From assembly GCA_963854835.1 (NCBI GenBank), contig OY978525.1, positions 83,850,833 through 83,914,832 of the forward strand: a DNA stretch of 64,000 bases, written 5' to 3'. Shown piece by piece: positions 10,141-18,405 of the stretch. This DNA is from Megamerina dolium (taxonomy: Eukaryota > Arthropoda > Insecta > Diptera > Megamerinidae). The translations under genes and the position numbers were made by a program. The first letter of the stretch is position 1. Every line of letters starts with the position of its first letter. A model generated the notes under the pieces. That model did no database searches. It was not told where the DNA came from and saw only the letters and a list, made by a program, of their open reading frames with translations.

Positions 10141-10577
10141 TGTAACGAGTATCGATAGTTGATTACTCATCACTATTGTGACTGACACTATTGGCAGCAT
10201 CGAAACGAATGTCAACAAAAAGAAATAAGCGATAACCAGAACAAGCCAACGAGAAAGGAAGAGAAGAATCTCGATAACGGAAGATTCTGGGGTGTTGCCA
10301 ACAGAGTATAAATAGAGCCAGTGTTGAGAAGGAAAATCAATCGAATACCGAACGTGACTGCGCAAACATCTATACAGAGGCAAAAGTTGCTAGTACATTA
10401 AAGTGTTATTGTAAATAGTTGATTATAAACAGAGTTGATTGTAAATAGTGTTTATTAAATAAATTGTTGCTGTATATAGTTGTATAAAATAAGTGTTGCA
10501 GTTATTATTAACAGAATCCAGTGATCGAACAAGATAATTCAAATAGAATTAAACGTTCACAGAATAAAAACGTAACA
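10141..10577 (+). promoter_or_regulatory. 5' LTR with promoter and polyadenylation signals
   Basis: TGTAACGAG...ACGTAACA ends. A TATAAATA box lies at 10307-10314 and an AATAAA signal near 10457, so the U3-R-U5 order can be placed. Confidence 0.88.
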
Positions 10578-10579
10578 AT

Positions 10580-10597
10580 TGGTGTCAGAAGTGGGAT
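10580..10597 (+). other. Primer binding site for tRNA-Leu
   Basis: TGGTGTCAGAAGTGGGAT begins two bases after the 5' LTR and is complementary to the 3' end of a eukaryotic leucine tRNA (CCCACTTCTGACACCA). Leucine priming is the known state of the mdg3 group. Confidence 0.85.
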
Positions 10598-10606
10598 TCT
10601 GTAAAG

Positions 10607-12022
10607 ATGGTGAAAATTGACCAACTAAAAGTGGACCAGCTTAAAAAGCTGTTGGTAGAGATGAATCTATCGTCATCAGGTGCAAAGGCGGAACTGCTGG
10701 TGAGGCTGAGGCAAGCTATGGAGGCTAAGGGAATTAACGTAGAAGAACATGAGTTCTTCGAGGAAGCCGATATACAAGCAGTCGTACACGCTGAGGAAGA
10801 AAGCAAGATAGATTCGAGTGGTCAACTAATGGAACTCATGAAATCCATGATGCAACAACAGCAGCAGCAACTGCAAGGAATTAATGCGAAGTTACAAGAA
10901 AATGCGTCTCGCATTGACTCCAAGTTTCAAGAACATTCGGTACGTCAAGAAAACGCTATGGGAGAGTTCCAGAAAACAATTGACTCCAAGTTTCAAGAAC
11001 ATTCGGCTGAATTGCGTATGGAAATTCAAGAAGGTTCGGCTCGACAAGAACACGTCATCGAAAATCTACAAAAAGGAATTGAACTTAGATTTCAGGAAAT
11101 TTCCGGAACCATTAATGAAAAGGTCACGGATTTAAAGGAACATGTAGATGACTTGGAAGATAAGTTCGAGAAATTACAGCACGAACTCAATCAACTAAAA
11201 ATAAATGGACCAGCCACATCAGTGATTAGAGATTCAAGTACAATCAAATTAAAGCCACCAACATTTGACGGAAGCACGCCATTCAATATCTTCAAGCTTC
11301 AATTCGAGACAACAGCTTCGAAGAATCAATGGGATGATAGCGACAAGACTGCTGCTTTAATAGTCGCATTAAAAGGTAATGCTTCCGAGGTGTTACAGAT
11401 GATTCCAGAGAAAGATCGTGGTAGCTATCAGTCACTGATGGACACACTCCAGCGAAAATATGGAAATGAATACAAGAGTCAATTACATCGAGTGGAATTG
11501 AGATCGCGAGTGCAACGGAGTAATGAGAGCCTTCAGGAATTCGCTTCCGATATTGAGCGCTTAAGTCATCTAGCGTTCTCCGGTAATTCGGAAGAGTTCG
11601 TCGAAAAAATAAAAATAGAGGCATTCATAGATGGTATAGGTGATGGAGAGACAAAGCGTGCCCTAGTCATGTCACCCAGGAATACTTATGCCGAAACAGT
11701 CAGTATTGCCTTGACGTTTGAAGCCGCCAGTTTCATGTGTCGACCAATGCCACGGGTACGCCAATTAGAAACAGAAACAACAGATCTGGTTGAAGCAGTG
11801 CGTCAGGCAGTAAAATCAGTAGTTCAGACTGAAGGAAGAACAACAGGTCGACGCGAAAACAAGTTTACTGGTAAGTGCTTCATTTGTGACAAACCAGGAC
11901 ACATGGCGCGGGACTGCCGTCTACGACGAAAGCGATCAAGATCGAATTCTCCAGGAAGACAAAAGAAGGAGAATAAAGTGGATAGTGATCGCTCCACTAA
12001 CACAAATCCATCGTTAAACTAA
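10607..12022 (+). CDS. gag of mdg3-like gypsy element
   Basis: A 471-residue nucleocapsid precursor that would package element RNA into virus-like particles. Residues 1-45 form a SAP-like helix-extension-helix (VDQLKKLLVEMNLSSSGAKA, then LLVRLRQAME). About 65-200 is a Gln/Glu-rich coiled coil containing a repeated FQEHS unit. About 205-390 is the retrotransposon gag/capsid region (LQRKYGNEYKSQLHRVELRS). One CCHC zinc knuckle (CFICDKPGHMARDC) lies near 423-436, followed by a basic Arg/Ser tail. It starts 30 bp after the LTR. The last two sense codons are TTA AAC, part of a candidate frameshift heptamer, and the TAA stop is followed by a strong hairpin, so pol is probably made by -1 frameshifting. 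Confidence 0.93.
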   Translation: MVKIDQLKVDQLKKLLVEMNLSSSGAKAELLVRLRQAMEAKGINVEEHEFFEEADIQAVVHAEEESKIDSSGQLMELMKSMMQQQQQQLQGINAKLQENASRIDSKFQEHSVRQENAMGEFQKTIDSKFQEHSAELRMEIQEGSARQEHVIENLQKGIELRFQEISGTINEKVTDLKEHVDDLEDKFEKLQHELNQLKINGPATSVIRDSSTIKLKPPTFDGSTPFNIFKLQFETTASKNQWDDSDKTAALIVALKGNASEVLQMIPEKDRGSYQSLMDTLQRKYGNEYKSQLHRVELRSRVQRSNESLQEFASDIERLSHLAFSGNSEEFVEKIKIEAFIDGIGDGETKRALVMSPRNTYAETVSIALTFEAASFMCRPMPRVRQLETETTDLVEAVRQAVKSVVQTEGRTTGRRENKFTGKCFICDKPGHMARDCRLRRKRSRSNSPGRQKKENKVDSDRSTNTNPSLN

Positions 12023-12055
12023 ATCGAGTCAGTTCAGCGGGGCGTGAACTGACTC
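12013..12055 (+). promoter_or_regulatory. Candidate -1 ribosomal frameshift signal at gag/pol
   Basis: The slippery heptamer GTTAAAC (12013-12019) is in phase with gag (codons TTA, AAC, stop TAA). Six bases downstream an 11-bp perfect stem begins (GAGTCAGTTCA at 12026-12036, TGAACTGACTC at 12045-12055) with an 8-nt loop GCGGGGCG. The -1 frame is open across the junction and is exactly the pol frame. Confidence 0.78.
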
Positions 12056-12060
12056 CAACA

Positions 12061-13758
12061 GTGGGTTGCCCCATCATTCACATTTCACAACTACAGCGTG
12101 TGCCAAGCAGCTTGTCTATTGATGGAAAATTGGACAATATGGAATTCATGTTAACCCTGGATACTGGTGCATCACATTCGATAATCAAGAGCGATTTGGT
12201 AAAGAAGTTTGAGCCTTTAATGGGAATAAAATTGCGTACAGCAACGGGTGAGGATGCACAAATTCTGGGCAAGATAAAGAAACGAGTATCTATTGGAAAT
12301 TGCACATGGGAACATGAATTCATTGTGGCCGACATCATCGATGACGTAATAATTGGTGTTGATTTTATGATTGACAACGGATTTACGTTAGATTTAAATC
12401 AACGGATACTACGTTATGCAAATGTCGAATTACCAGTGAACATCGGTTACAAACGGAGTGGAAACATGAAACGAGTACTCGCATGTCAACGCCAAGAGGT
12501 TCCAGCAAAATCAGAAGCGGTGATTTGGGCACAGATGAATGTGGATGATGGGACAGGCAAGCTGTGGGTGGTGGAAGCAGATGAAGAAATACAAAATAAA
12601 AACATCATACCTGGTAGGACGTTAGTGGAACCTAAAGAAAATGGAATAGTACCTGTGCGAATATTAAATCCAACTAATACATCTACAGTTGTGAAGAAAG
12701 GAATGGTGATTGGTCATTGCCAGGAAGTCACTGCCGTAGTAGACTGCGAAAAGAGTTCGTCGATAAAAAGTGGAAGATCAGGAACTGTCAGAGCGGAAAT
12801 AAAAGCACAGATGGAAGAATGGGCAGGTGTGCTTACCAACCAGCAAAAAGAAAAGGCTTTACAACTATTGGAGAAGTACAGTTCAATCTTTTCTTCAAAT
12901 GGAAAAACTGGAGGACGAACAACCATCGTGAAGCATCACATTGACACCGGTGATTCTAGACCAATTCGTCAAACACCACGACGAGTTCCATTGGCCAAAA
13001 GAGACGAAGCCATTAAGCTGATTTCCGATATGCAGAAACAAGGGGTTATTGAACCATCAGCGAGTCCATGGAGTTCACCAGTTGTTCTGGTAAAGAAGAA
13101 GGATGGAAGTACTCGATTCTGTGTGGATTACAGAAAGCTGAATGAGATTACGAAAAAAGACAGCTATCCACTGCCAAGAATCGATGACACTCTGGACACA
13201 CTATCTGGTGCGAAGTGGTTCTCAACTCTTGATTTGCAAAGTGGATACTGGCAAGTGGAACTTGGTAAGGAAGACAAAGAGAAAACAGCTTTCAGTATTG
13301 GCGATGGTCTATGGCAATTTACAGTCATGCCATTTGGTTTATGCAATGCACCAGCTACTTTCGAACGTTTGATGGAGCGTGTACTCAGTGGGCTACACTG
13401 GAAAACCTGCTTGGTGTACCTCGATGACATTATTGTGATGGGAAAAGATTTTAACGACCACCTGGAAAAGTTGAAAGAAGTATTTGAGCGTATACAATCA
13501 GCAGGGCTTAAACTGAATATGAAAAAGTGTTCACTCTTCAGGAGAGAAGTTAAATATCTTGGTCATAAAGTAACAACAGACGGGGTACATACCGACGAGG
13601 AGAAAGTAGCAACAGTACAAGAATGGCCTATTCCATCGAATCTTCACGAGTTAAGAAGCTTCCTAGGCTTATGTACCTACTACAGACGATTTGTTCCTGG
13701 ATTTGCAAACATCGCCAGCAGTCTGCATGAGTTAACAAGAAAGCATTCGAACAACTGA
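12061..13758 (+). CDS. pol part 1: protease and reverse transcriptase (frameshifted end)
   Basis: Pol lies in the -1 frame relative to gag, and its open frame runs back past 12019 into the end of gag; 12061 is not a true initiation site. The retropepsin motif LTLDTGASHSII is at residues about 30-41, with the flap/ILG region after it. A linker of about 200 residues follows. Reverse transcriptase runs from about residue 300: SPWSSPVVLVKKKDGSTRFC, STLDLQSGYWQV, MPFGLCNAPATFERLM and the catalytic YLDDIIVMG, then the thumb LGHKVTTDG and connection FLGLCTYYRRFVPGFANIAS. The frame ends abruptly at residue 565, just before RNase H. Compared with the degenerate copy near 7675-7730, a few dozen bases are missing between two AGAAAG motifs, a likely microhomology deletion that throws the frame. 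Confidence 0.92.
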   Translation: MGCPIIHISQLQRVPSSLSIDGKLDNMEFMLTLDTGASHSIIKSDLVKKFEPLMGIKLRTATGEDAQILGKIKKRVSIGNCTWEHEFIVADIIDDVIIGVDFMIDNGFTLDLNQRILRYANVELPVNIGYKRSGNMKRVLACQRQEVPAKSEAVIWAQMNVDDGTGKLWVVEADEEIQNKNIIPGRTLVEPKENGIVPVRILNPTNTSTVVKKGMVIGHCQEVTAVVDCEKSSSIKSGRSGTVRAEIKAQMEEWAGVLTNQQKEKALQLLEKYSSIFSSNGKTGGRTTIVKHHIDTGDSRPIRQTPRRVPLAKRDEAIKLISDMQKQGVIEPSASPWSSPVVLVKKKDGSTRFCVDYRKLNEITKKDSYPLPRIDDTLDTLSGAKWFSTLDLQSGYWQVELGKEDKEKTAFSIGDGLWQFTVMPFGLCNAPATFERLMERVLSGLHWKTCLVYLDDIIVMGKDFNDHLEKLKEVFERIQSAGLKLNMKKCSLFRREVKYLGHKVTTDGVHTDEEKVATVQEWPIPSNLHELRSFLGLCTYYRRFVPGFANIASSLHELTRKHSNN

Positions 13759-13814
13759 AAGAAAAACTCTGTTCAGCACCAGTATTAGCGTATCCAGTAC
13801 CTGGTCAAAAGTTT

Positions 13815-15554
13815 GTGTTAGACACAGATGCGAGTGGCTATGGAATAGGTGGTGTGCTCTCTCAGATCATATGTGGACAAGAAAAAGTAATAGCATACTA
13901 CAGTAAAATCCTGTCGAAGCCAGAAAGAAACTACTGTGTCACTCGAAGAGAGTTGCTCGCAATACTGGAATGTGTAAAGTATTTTCATAAATACTTGTAC
14001 GGTCAGTCATTTCATCTACGAACTGACCACGCAGCGCTAAGGTGGTTATTACAATTTAAAAACCCAGAAGGACAATTGGCGCGCTGGATTGAAAGGCTGC
14101 AGAGTTATCATTTTACCATCGAACATCGTAAAGGAGGACATCACGGCAACGCGGATGCTCTATCTCGTCGTCCTTGCAAAATGGAATGTAAACATTGTTC
14201 CCGAGTGGAAAGCAAGGAGCACATTGTCGACGTACGACTTACAAATATATTGCCGGAGGAGACATGGACCACCGAACGAGTGCAAGAAGATCAGCGGAAC
14301 GACCCAGATCTCGTAAAGATTATGGAATACAAGGAGCAGGGCATACGTCCAGATTGGCAAGAAATGGCTAATGAGAGTCCAATAGCAAAGGCATACTGGG
14401 CGCAGTGGCAAAGCCTGCACTTACGAGACGGATGTTTATTCCGAACATGGGAAAGTGAAGATGGAAAAATCACTTATGATCTGCTAGTGGTACCCAAGGC
14501 AAGAATAAATGAAGTGATAGCTGAGTATCACAATGCCTCCAGTGGAGGGCATTTGGGAATCACCAAAACCGTCGAGAAAATAAAGAAACGATTTTATTGG
14601 GTTGGATGTCATGACCATGTCGCTGATTGGATTCGGAAGTGTAAGCAATGTGCAATGGCCAAAGGTCCCACTAAGAAAAGTCGTGGTAAGATGCACCAAT
14701 ACACCGTGGGTGCTCCATTTGAGCGAATTGCTATGGACATAGCTGGGCCATTTCCAATAAGCAACGCAGGAAACAAGTATGTTCTGGTGGTTATAGATTA
14801 CTTCAGTAAATGGCCTGAAGTATACCCCATTCCAAATCAGGAAGCTAGTACAGTTGCGGATGTATTCGTCAAACAATGGGTTACTCGTTTTGGTGTACCG
14901 ATGGAGTTACACTCGGACCAAGGTCGAAATTTCGAATCAGTTGTATTCCAAGAGATATGCCGTATGCTGGGTATATACAAAACTCGTACAACACCTTTGC
15001 ATCCACAATCTGATGGCATGGTAGAACGATTTAACCGCACCTTGGAGGAATATTTGAGAAAAGTCGTAGATAAATACCAAAGAGACTGGGATGTACATAT
15101 ACCAATGTTCCTCATGGCATATAGATGCGCACAACATGATACGACGGCTACTACACCGGCAATGGCAATTTTTGGAAACGAGTTAAGACTGCCAGCTGAT
15201 TTAAAATTTGGAGTTGTAACACCAATGAGATCAACCGAAGGTAATTATACTAGCGAAAAGCGGGAACAGTTGGATGAAGTACATCGGTTCATCAGAGAGC
15301 GGTCGCAGATGATAAGCGATAAGATGAAGGCCAGGTATGACTTGAAAGCAAATTCAAAAGGGTTCTATGAAGGAGAGCTTGTAATGCTTCATAATCCACA
15401 ACGAAAGAAAGGCCTGTCCCCTAAACTACAGACTCATTGGGAAGGACCATATGAGATTATAGCAAAGATAAATGACGTAGTGTATCGTATTCAACGTGCC
15501 TGGAATAGAAGAGCAAAGTTTAAAGTAGTGCACTTAGAGCGAGGGGAAGTATAA
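13815..15554 (+). CDS. pol part 2: RNase H and integrase
   Basis: Continuation of pol after the frameshifting deletion near 13745. RNase H begins with LDTDASGYGIGGVLSQ (first catalytic Asp) and continues through RRELLAILECVKYF, RTDHAALRWLL and GNADALSRRPC. Integrase follows: HHCC zinc domain (H-N-ASSGGHLG, then CKQCAMAKG) near residues 225-290; DDE core MDIAGPFPISN (first Asp), HSDQGRNFESVVFQE (second Asp) and DGMVERFNRTLEE (catalytic Glu) near 305-415; C-terminal GPY/F-type module (HWEGPYEII) near 545. The protein ends at HLERGEV, about 14 residues shorter than the other copy's frame (which ends about 9508), owing to a small terminal deletion. No integrase catalytic residue is missing. Confidence 0.92.
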   Translation: MLDTDASGYGIGGVLSQIICGQEKVIAYYSKILSKPERNYCVTRRELLAILECVKYFHKYLYGQSFHLRTDHAALRWLLQFKNPEGQLARWIERLQSYHFTIEHRKGGHHGNADALSRRPCKMECKHCSRVESKEHIVDVRLTNILPEETWTTERVQEDQRNDPDLVKIMEYKEQGIRPDWQEMANESPIAKAYWAQWQSLHLRDGCLFRTWESEDGKITYDLLVVPKARINEVIAEYHNASSGGHLGITKTVEKIKKRFYWVGCHDHVADWIRKCKQCAMAKGPTKKSRGKMHQYTVGAPFERIAMDIAGPFPISNAGNKYVLVVIDYFSKWPEVYPIPNQEASTVADVFVKQWVTRFGVPMELHSDQGRNFESVVFQEICRMLGIYKTRTTPLHPQSDGMVERFNRTLEEYLRKVVDKYQRDWDVHIPMFLMAYRCAQHDTTATTPAMAIFGNELRLPADLKFGVVTPMRSTEGNYTSEKREQLDEVHRFIRERSQMISDKMKARYDLKANSKGFYEGELVMLHNPQRKKGLSPKLQTHWEGPYEIIAKINDVVYRIQRAWNRRAKFKVVHLERGEV

Positions 15555-15914
15555 AAACTTGTTCGGGACGAACAAGGTTAAGAGGAGGGCAGTGTAACGA
15601 GTATCGATAGTTGATTACTCATCACTATTGTGACTGACACTATTGGCAGCATCGAAACGAATGTCAACAAAAAGAAATAAGCGATAACCAGAACAAGCCA
15701 ACGAGAAAGGAAGAGAAGAATCTCGATAACGGAAGATTCTGGGGTGTTGCCAACAGAGTATAAATAGAGCCAGTGTTGAGAAGGAAAATCAATCGAATAC
15801 CGAACGTGACTGCGCAAACATCTATACAGAGAAAAAGTTGCTAGTACATTAAAGTGTTATTGTAAATAGTTGATTATAAACAGAGTTGATTGTAAATAGT
15901 GTTTATTAAATAAA

Positions 15915-17348
15915 CGCATGCACCAGCTCATAAGCAGAATATGGTCGGATGAAAGCATGCCTGATGATTGGAGGCTCAGTGTTCTCTGTCCTGTACATAA
16001 AAAAGGAGACCCCACAATTTGCGCCAACTACCGTGGAATAAGTCTCCTGAGCATCGCATACAAGGTTCTATCGAGCGTACTGTGTGAAAGGTTGAAGCCT
16101 ATTCTCAGCAACCTGATTGGACCTTATCAGTGTGGCTTCAGACCTGGTAAATCCACCATCGACCAGATTTTCACACTGCGCCAAATCCTGGAGAAGACCC
16201 AAGAAAAACAGATCGACACACACCACCTATTTGTTGATTATAAAGCCGCTTTCGACAGTCCGGTAAGGGATTACCTCTATGCAACAATGTCTGAGTTCGG
16301 TATTCCTGCAAAGCTCATTCGACTTTGTAGAATGACACTGCATAACTCTCGTTGTGCAGTGAAAATTGGGAAGGACCTCTCCGCACCGTTTAATACCGAA
16401 CGGGGTTTCAGACAAGGTGATTCGTTATCGTGCGACTTCTTCAATCTTATTATGGAGAAAATAATACGAGCTGCTGATCTACGACATAATGGCACTATCT
16501 TCAACAAAAGTGTCATGCTGTTAGCGTATGCCGACGATATTGACATAATCGGCATGAACACGCGAGCAGTCAGTGCAGCATTCTCAGAGTTGGAAAGAGA
16601 GTCGCGTCGGATGGGTCTCACGGTGAACGAGGGCAAGACGAAGTATCTAGTGTCAACAAACAAAGAGTCCCGGCGTCTTGGACAGCACGTCACTGTTGAC
16701 AACTACGCTTTTGAAGTATTAAGGGACTTTGTCTATCTTGGAACCAGCATTAACAGCAGTAATGACGTCAGCTTGGAGATCATGCGTAGGATAACTCTTG
16801 CTAACAGGTGTTACTTTGGGCTGAGTAAGCAATTGAAAAGTCGAGCCCTCTCTCGAAGAACGAAAACTACACTCTACAAGTCTCTCATCATGCCTGTCCT
16901 AACATATGGCGCTGAAGCCTGGACAATTTCCATCTCGGATGAGCGAATGCTTGGAGTTTTCGAGAGAAAGGTCCTACGCAGGATCTTTGGACCTATTTGC
17001 GTTGGTGGCGAGTACCGAATAAGGTACAACCATGAGCTGTACGAGCTATATGCCGATATTGACATAGTAAAGCGCATCAAAATCCAGCGGCTGCGCTGGC
17101 TAGGTCATGTCGAGCGAATGGAAGAACACGCTCCAGCTAAGAAGGTGTTATATTCGGAACCCGCTGGAGGACGACGCAGAAGAGGAAGACCAAACCTCCG
17201 GTGGAAAGACCAAGTACTGGAGAACCTGACGGCACTTGGAATTTCTAACTGGCGCCAGCTAGCGAAGAACAGAGATGGCTGGCGAAGCATGTTATTTTCG
17301 GCCTAAATCGATATTCGGTTGTTATGGCCACATAAGTAAGTAAGTAAG
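15915..17348 (+). mobile_element. 5'-truncated RTE-clade non-LTR retrotransposon inside the LTR
   Basis: Insert of 1,434 bp flanked by an 8-bp TAAATAAA target duplication (15907-15914, 17349-17356). It ends in a (TAAG)n microsatellite tail rather than poly(A), as RTE elements do, and contains only the C-terminal half of the ORF. It must be younger than the gypsy insertion it interrupts. Confidence 0.88.
15918..17306 (+). CDS. RTE reverse transcriptase fragment
   Basis: A 462-residue open frame covering the RT palm through the C-terminus of an RTE-type protein. Endonuclease and the RT fingers start are missing, so the ATG at 15918 is fortuitous. Motifs: CPVHKKGD, NYRGISLLSIAYKVLS, FRPGKSTIDQIFTLRQ, FVDYKAAFDS, ERGFRQGDSLSC, the catalytic LAYADDIDIIG, LTVNEGKTKY, FVYLGTSI, then the thumb and C-terminal RLRWLGHVERM and GRRRRGRPNLRWKDQV. 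The frame is fully open, so truncation occurred at insertion and little decay has followed. Decayed relatives lie at 27924-29060 and 57990-58510. Confidence 0.9.
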   Translation: MHQLISRIWSDESMPDDWRLSVLCPVHKKGDPTICANYRGISLLSIAYKVLSSVLCERLKPILSNLIGPYQCGFRPGKSTIDQIFTLRQILEKTQEKQIDTHHLFVDYKAAFDSPVRDYLYATMSEFGIPAKLIRLCRMTLHNSRCAVKIGKDLSAPFNTERGFRQGDSLSCDFFNLIMEKIIRAADLRHNGTIFNKSVMLLAYADDIDIIGMNTRAVSAAFSELERESRRMGLTVNEGKTKYLVSTNKESRRLGQHVTVDNYAFEVLRDFVYLGTSINSSNDVSLEIMRRITLANRCYFGLSKQLKSRALSRRTKTTLYKSLIMPVLTYGAEAWTISISDERMLGVFERKVLRRIFGPICVGGEYRIRYNHELYELYADIDIVKRIKIQRLRWLGHVERMEEHAPAKKVLYSEPAGGRRRRGRPNLRWKDQVLENLTALGISNWRQLAKNRDGWRSMLFSA

Positions 17349-17520
17349 TAAATAAATTGTTGCTGTATATAGTTGTATAAAATAAGTGTTGCAGTTATTA
17401 TTAACAGAATCCAGTGATCGAACAAGATAATTCAAATAGAATTAAACGCTCACAGAATAAAAACGTAACAATAGAATCAAATAGAAGTGCGATACAGTTT
17501 ATATTCTGAAATGATACGTA

Positions 17521-18192
17521 TAGGTGCCTGTTTACATTAGATTACCCATGAACGGTATATCCATGAACGCTGTGATCACATTAATGCAATTGCGCGGGTT
17601 TTATTTCAACTAAAATGCTACCGTGGAATTGGAATTTTGGAATAAAGTAGGGCTGTGCAATTAATCGTTTGTTCAGAAATATTAATTAATCAAAGTATTC
17701 GATTAATCACATATGATATTAATCGAATTATCATGATTTTGATTATTCAAAATAGAAATTATTATAAAAAATTTTCAAAATATTGATAATATTTCAAATA
17801 TTTCAGAAATAAAGAAAAAATAAAAATGAAAATCATTGCGATTAATCAAAATTCTGATTAATCGAATAATTTCAATTTTGATAAATCATAATTTTGATCA
17901 AGCGAATTGATTTGTCGAATAATTTGATTAATCAGACTTTTTGAACAAACAATTAATCGCACAACCCTAATATAGAACGCTTCTTATTGATGTTATCGCT
18001 TCAACGTCTAAAAATTTGTGAGCATAGTTGTCATAATCAGAACACTTTGGACATAGAACATAGTTTGTTGCGCCGATTTTAATTTTGGATTGGATTTTCG
18101 GCGCAAAATTTCCATCACTTTTTACTGCCTATTTTTCTACCTATCTCGCTCGCACAGTTCGTCTGGGCAGGGCAATGTGAACAGGCACTAGC
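17521..18192. mobile_element. Non-autonomous TIR element upstream of MDN1
   Basis: The ends GGTGCCTGTTTACATTAGAT (from about 17523) and, inverted, AGTGCCTGTTCACATTGCCC (ending about 18190) form an imperfect inverted repeat about 670 bp apart, each bordered by TA. No coding capacity. A smaller MITE (17648-17969) is nested in it. The superfamily is not determined. Confidence 0.55.
17648..17969. mobile_element. Fold-back MITE with GATTAATC motifs, possibly hAT-like
   Basis: The left end TAGGGCTGTGCAATTAATCG and the inverted right end TAGGGTTGTGCGATTAATTG agree closely over about 28 bp. The interior (about 320 bp) is packed with the palindrome GATTAATC and its variants. The flanks AATAAAGT and AATATAGA resemble a decayed 8-bp duplication, which would fit hAT, but only weakly. 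Confidence 0.72.
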
Positions 18193-18405
18193 GTGGATAA
18201 CGGGCTAATAAAATTCGCATAAAGCAATTAAGAAAAATTAAACCTATATTTAACTTGCAAGAAGCAACACTGTCCTCAACACGTGCTTACATGATAATTA
18301 GCTGTCGAATGTGTATTTTCTAAGTAACGTTTTAATGAATTGAGCGTGTTATTTTATACAAATATTTAAAGTAATTCGAAAAAGTATTAAAACAATCAAT
18401 AGGCA

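Larger units (their letters stand above)
10141..17470 (+). mobile_element. Nearly complete mdg3-like Ty3/gypsy retrotransposon
   Basis: LTR (10141-10577), Leu-tRNA primer binding site, gag, protease-RT-RNase H-integrase, polypurine tract (GAGGAGGGCAG before 15593) and 3' LTR (15593-17470, interrupted by an RTE insertion). A 4-bp ATAG target duplication flanks it at 10137-10140 and 17471-17474. The two LTRs differ at only a few positions by eye (for example GAGGCAAAAG against GAGAAAAAG, and ACGTTCAC against ACGCTCAC), so integration was recent. No envelope frame is present. Pol is broken by one small deletion, so this copy could not make a full polyprotein itself. The Leu primer and domain order match the mdg3/blastopia/micropia group. 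Confidence 0.93.
15593..17470 (+). repeat. 3' LTR of the gypsy element, split by RTE
   Basis: LTR sequence at 15593-15914 and 17349-17470 together equals the 5' LTR. The break lies within TTAAATAAATTG, and TAAATAAA is present on both sides of the insert. Confidence 0.93.

Noticed and set aside
10141..17470. Endogenous retrovirus with envelope
   Set aside because: No envelope frame exists between integrase and the 3' LTR; the extra ORF in the LTR is an RTE reverse transcriptase.
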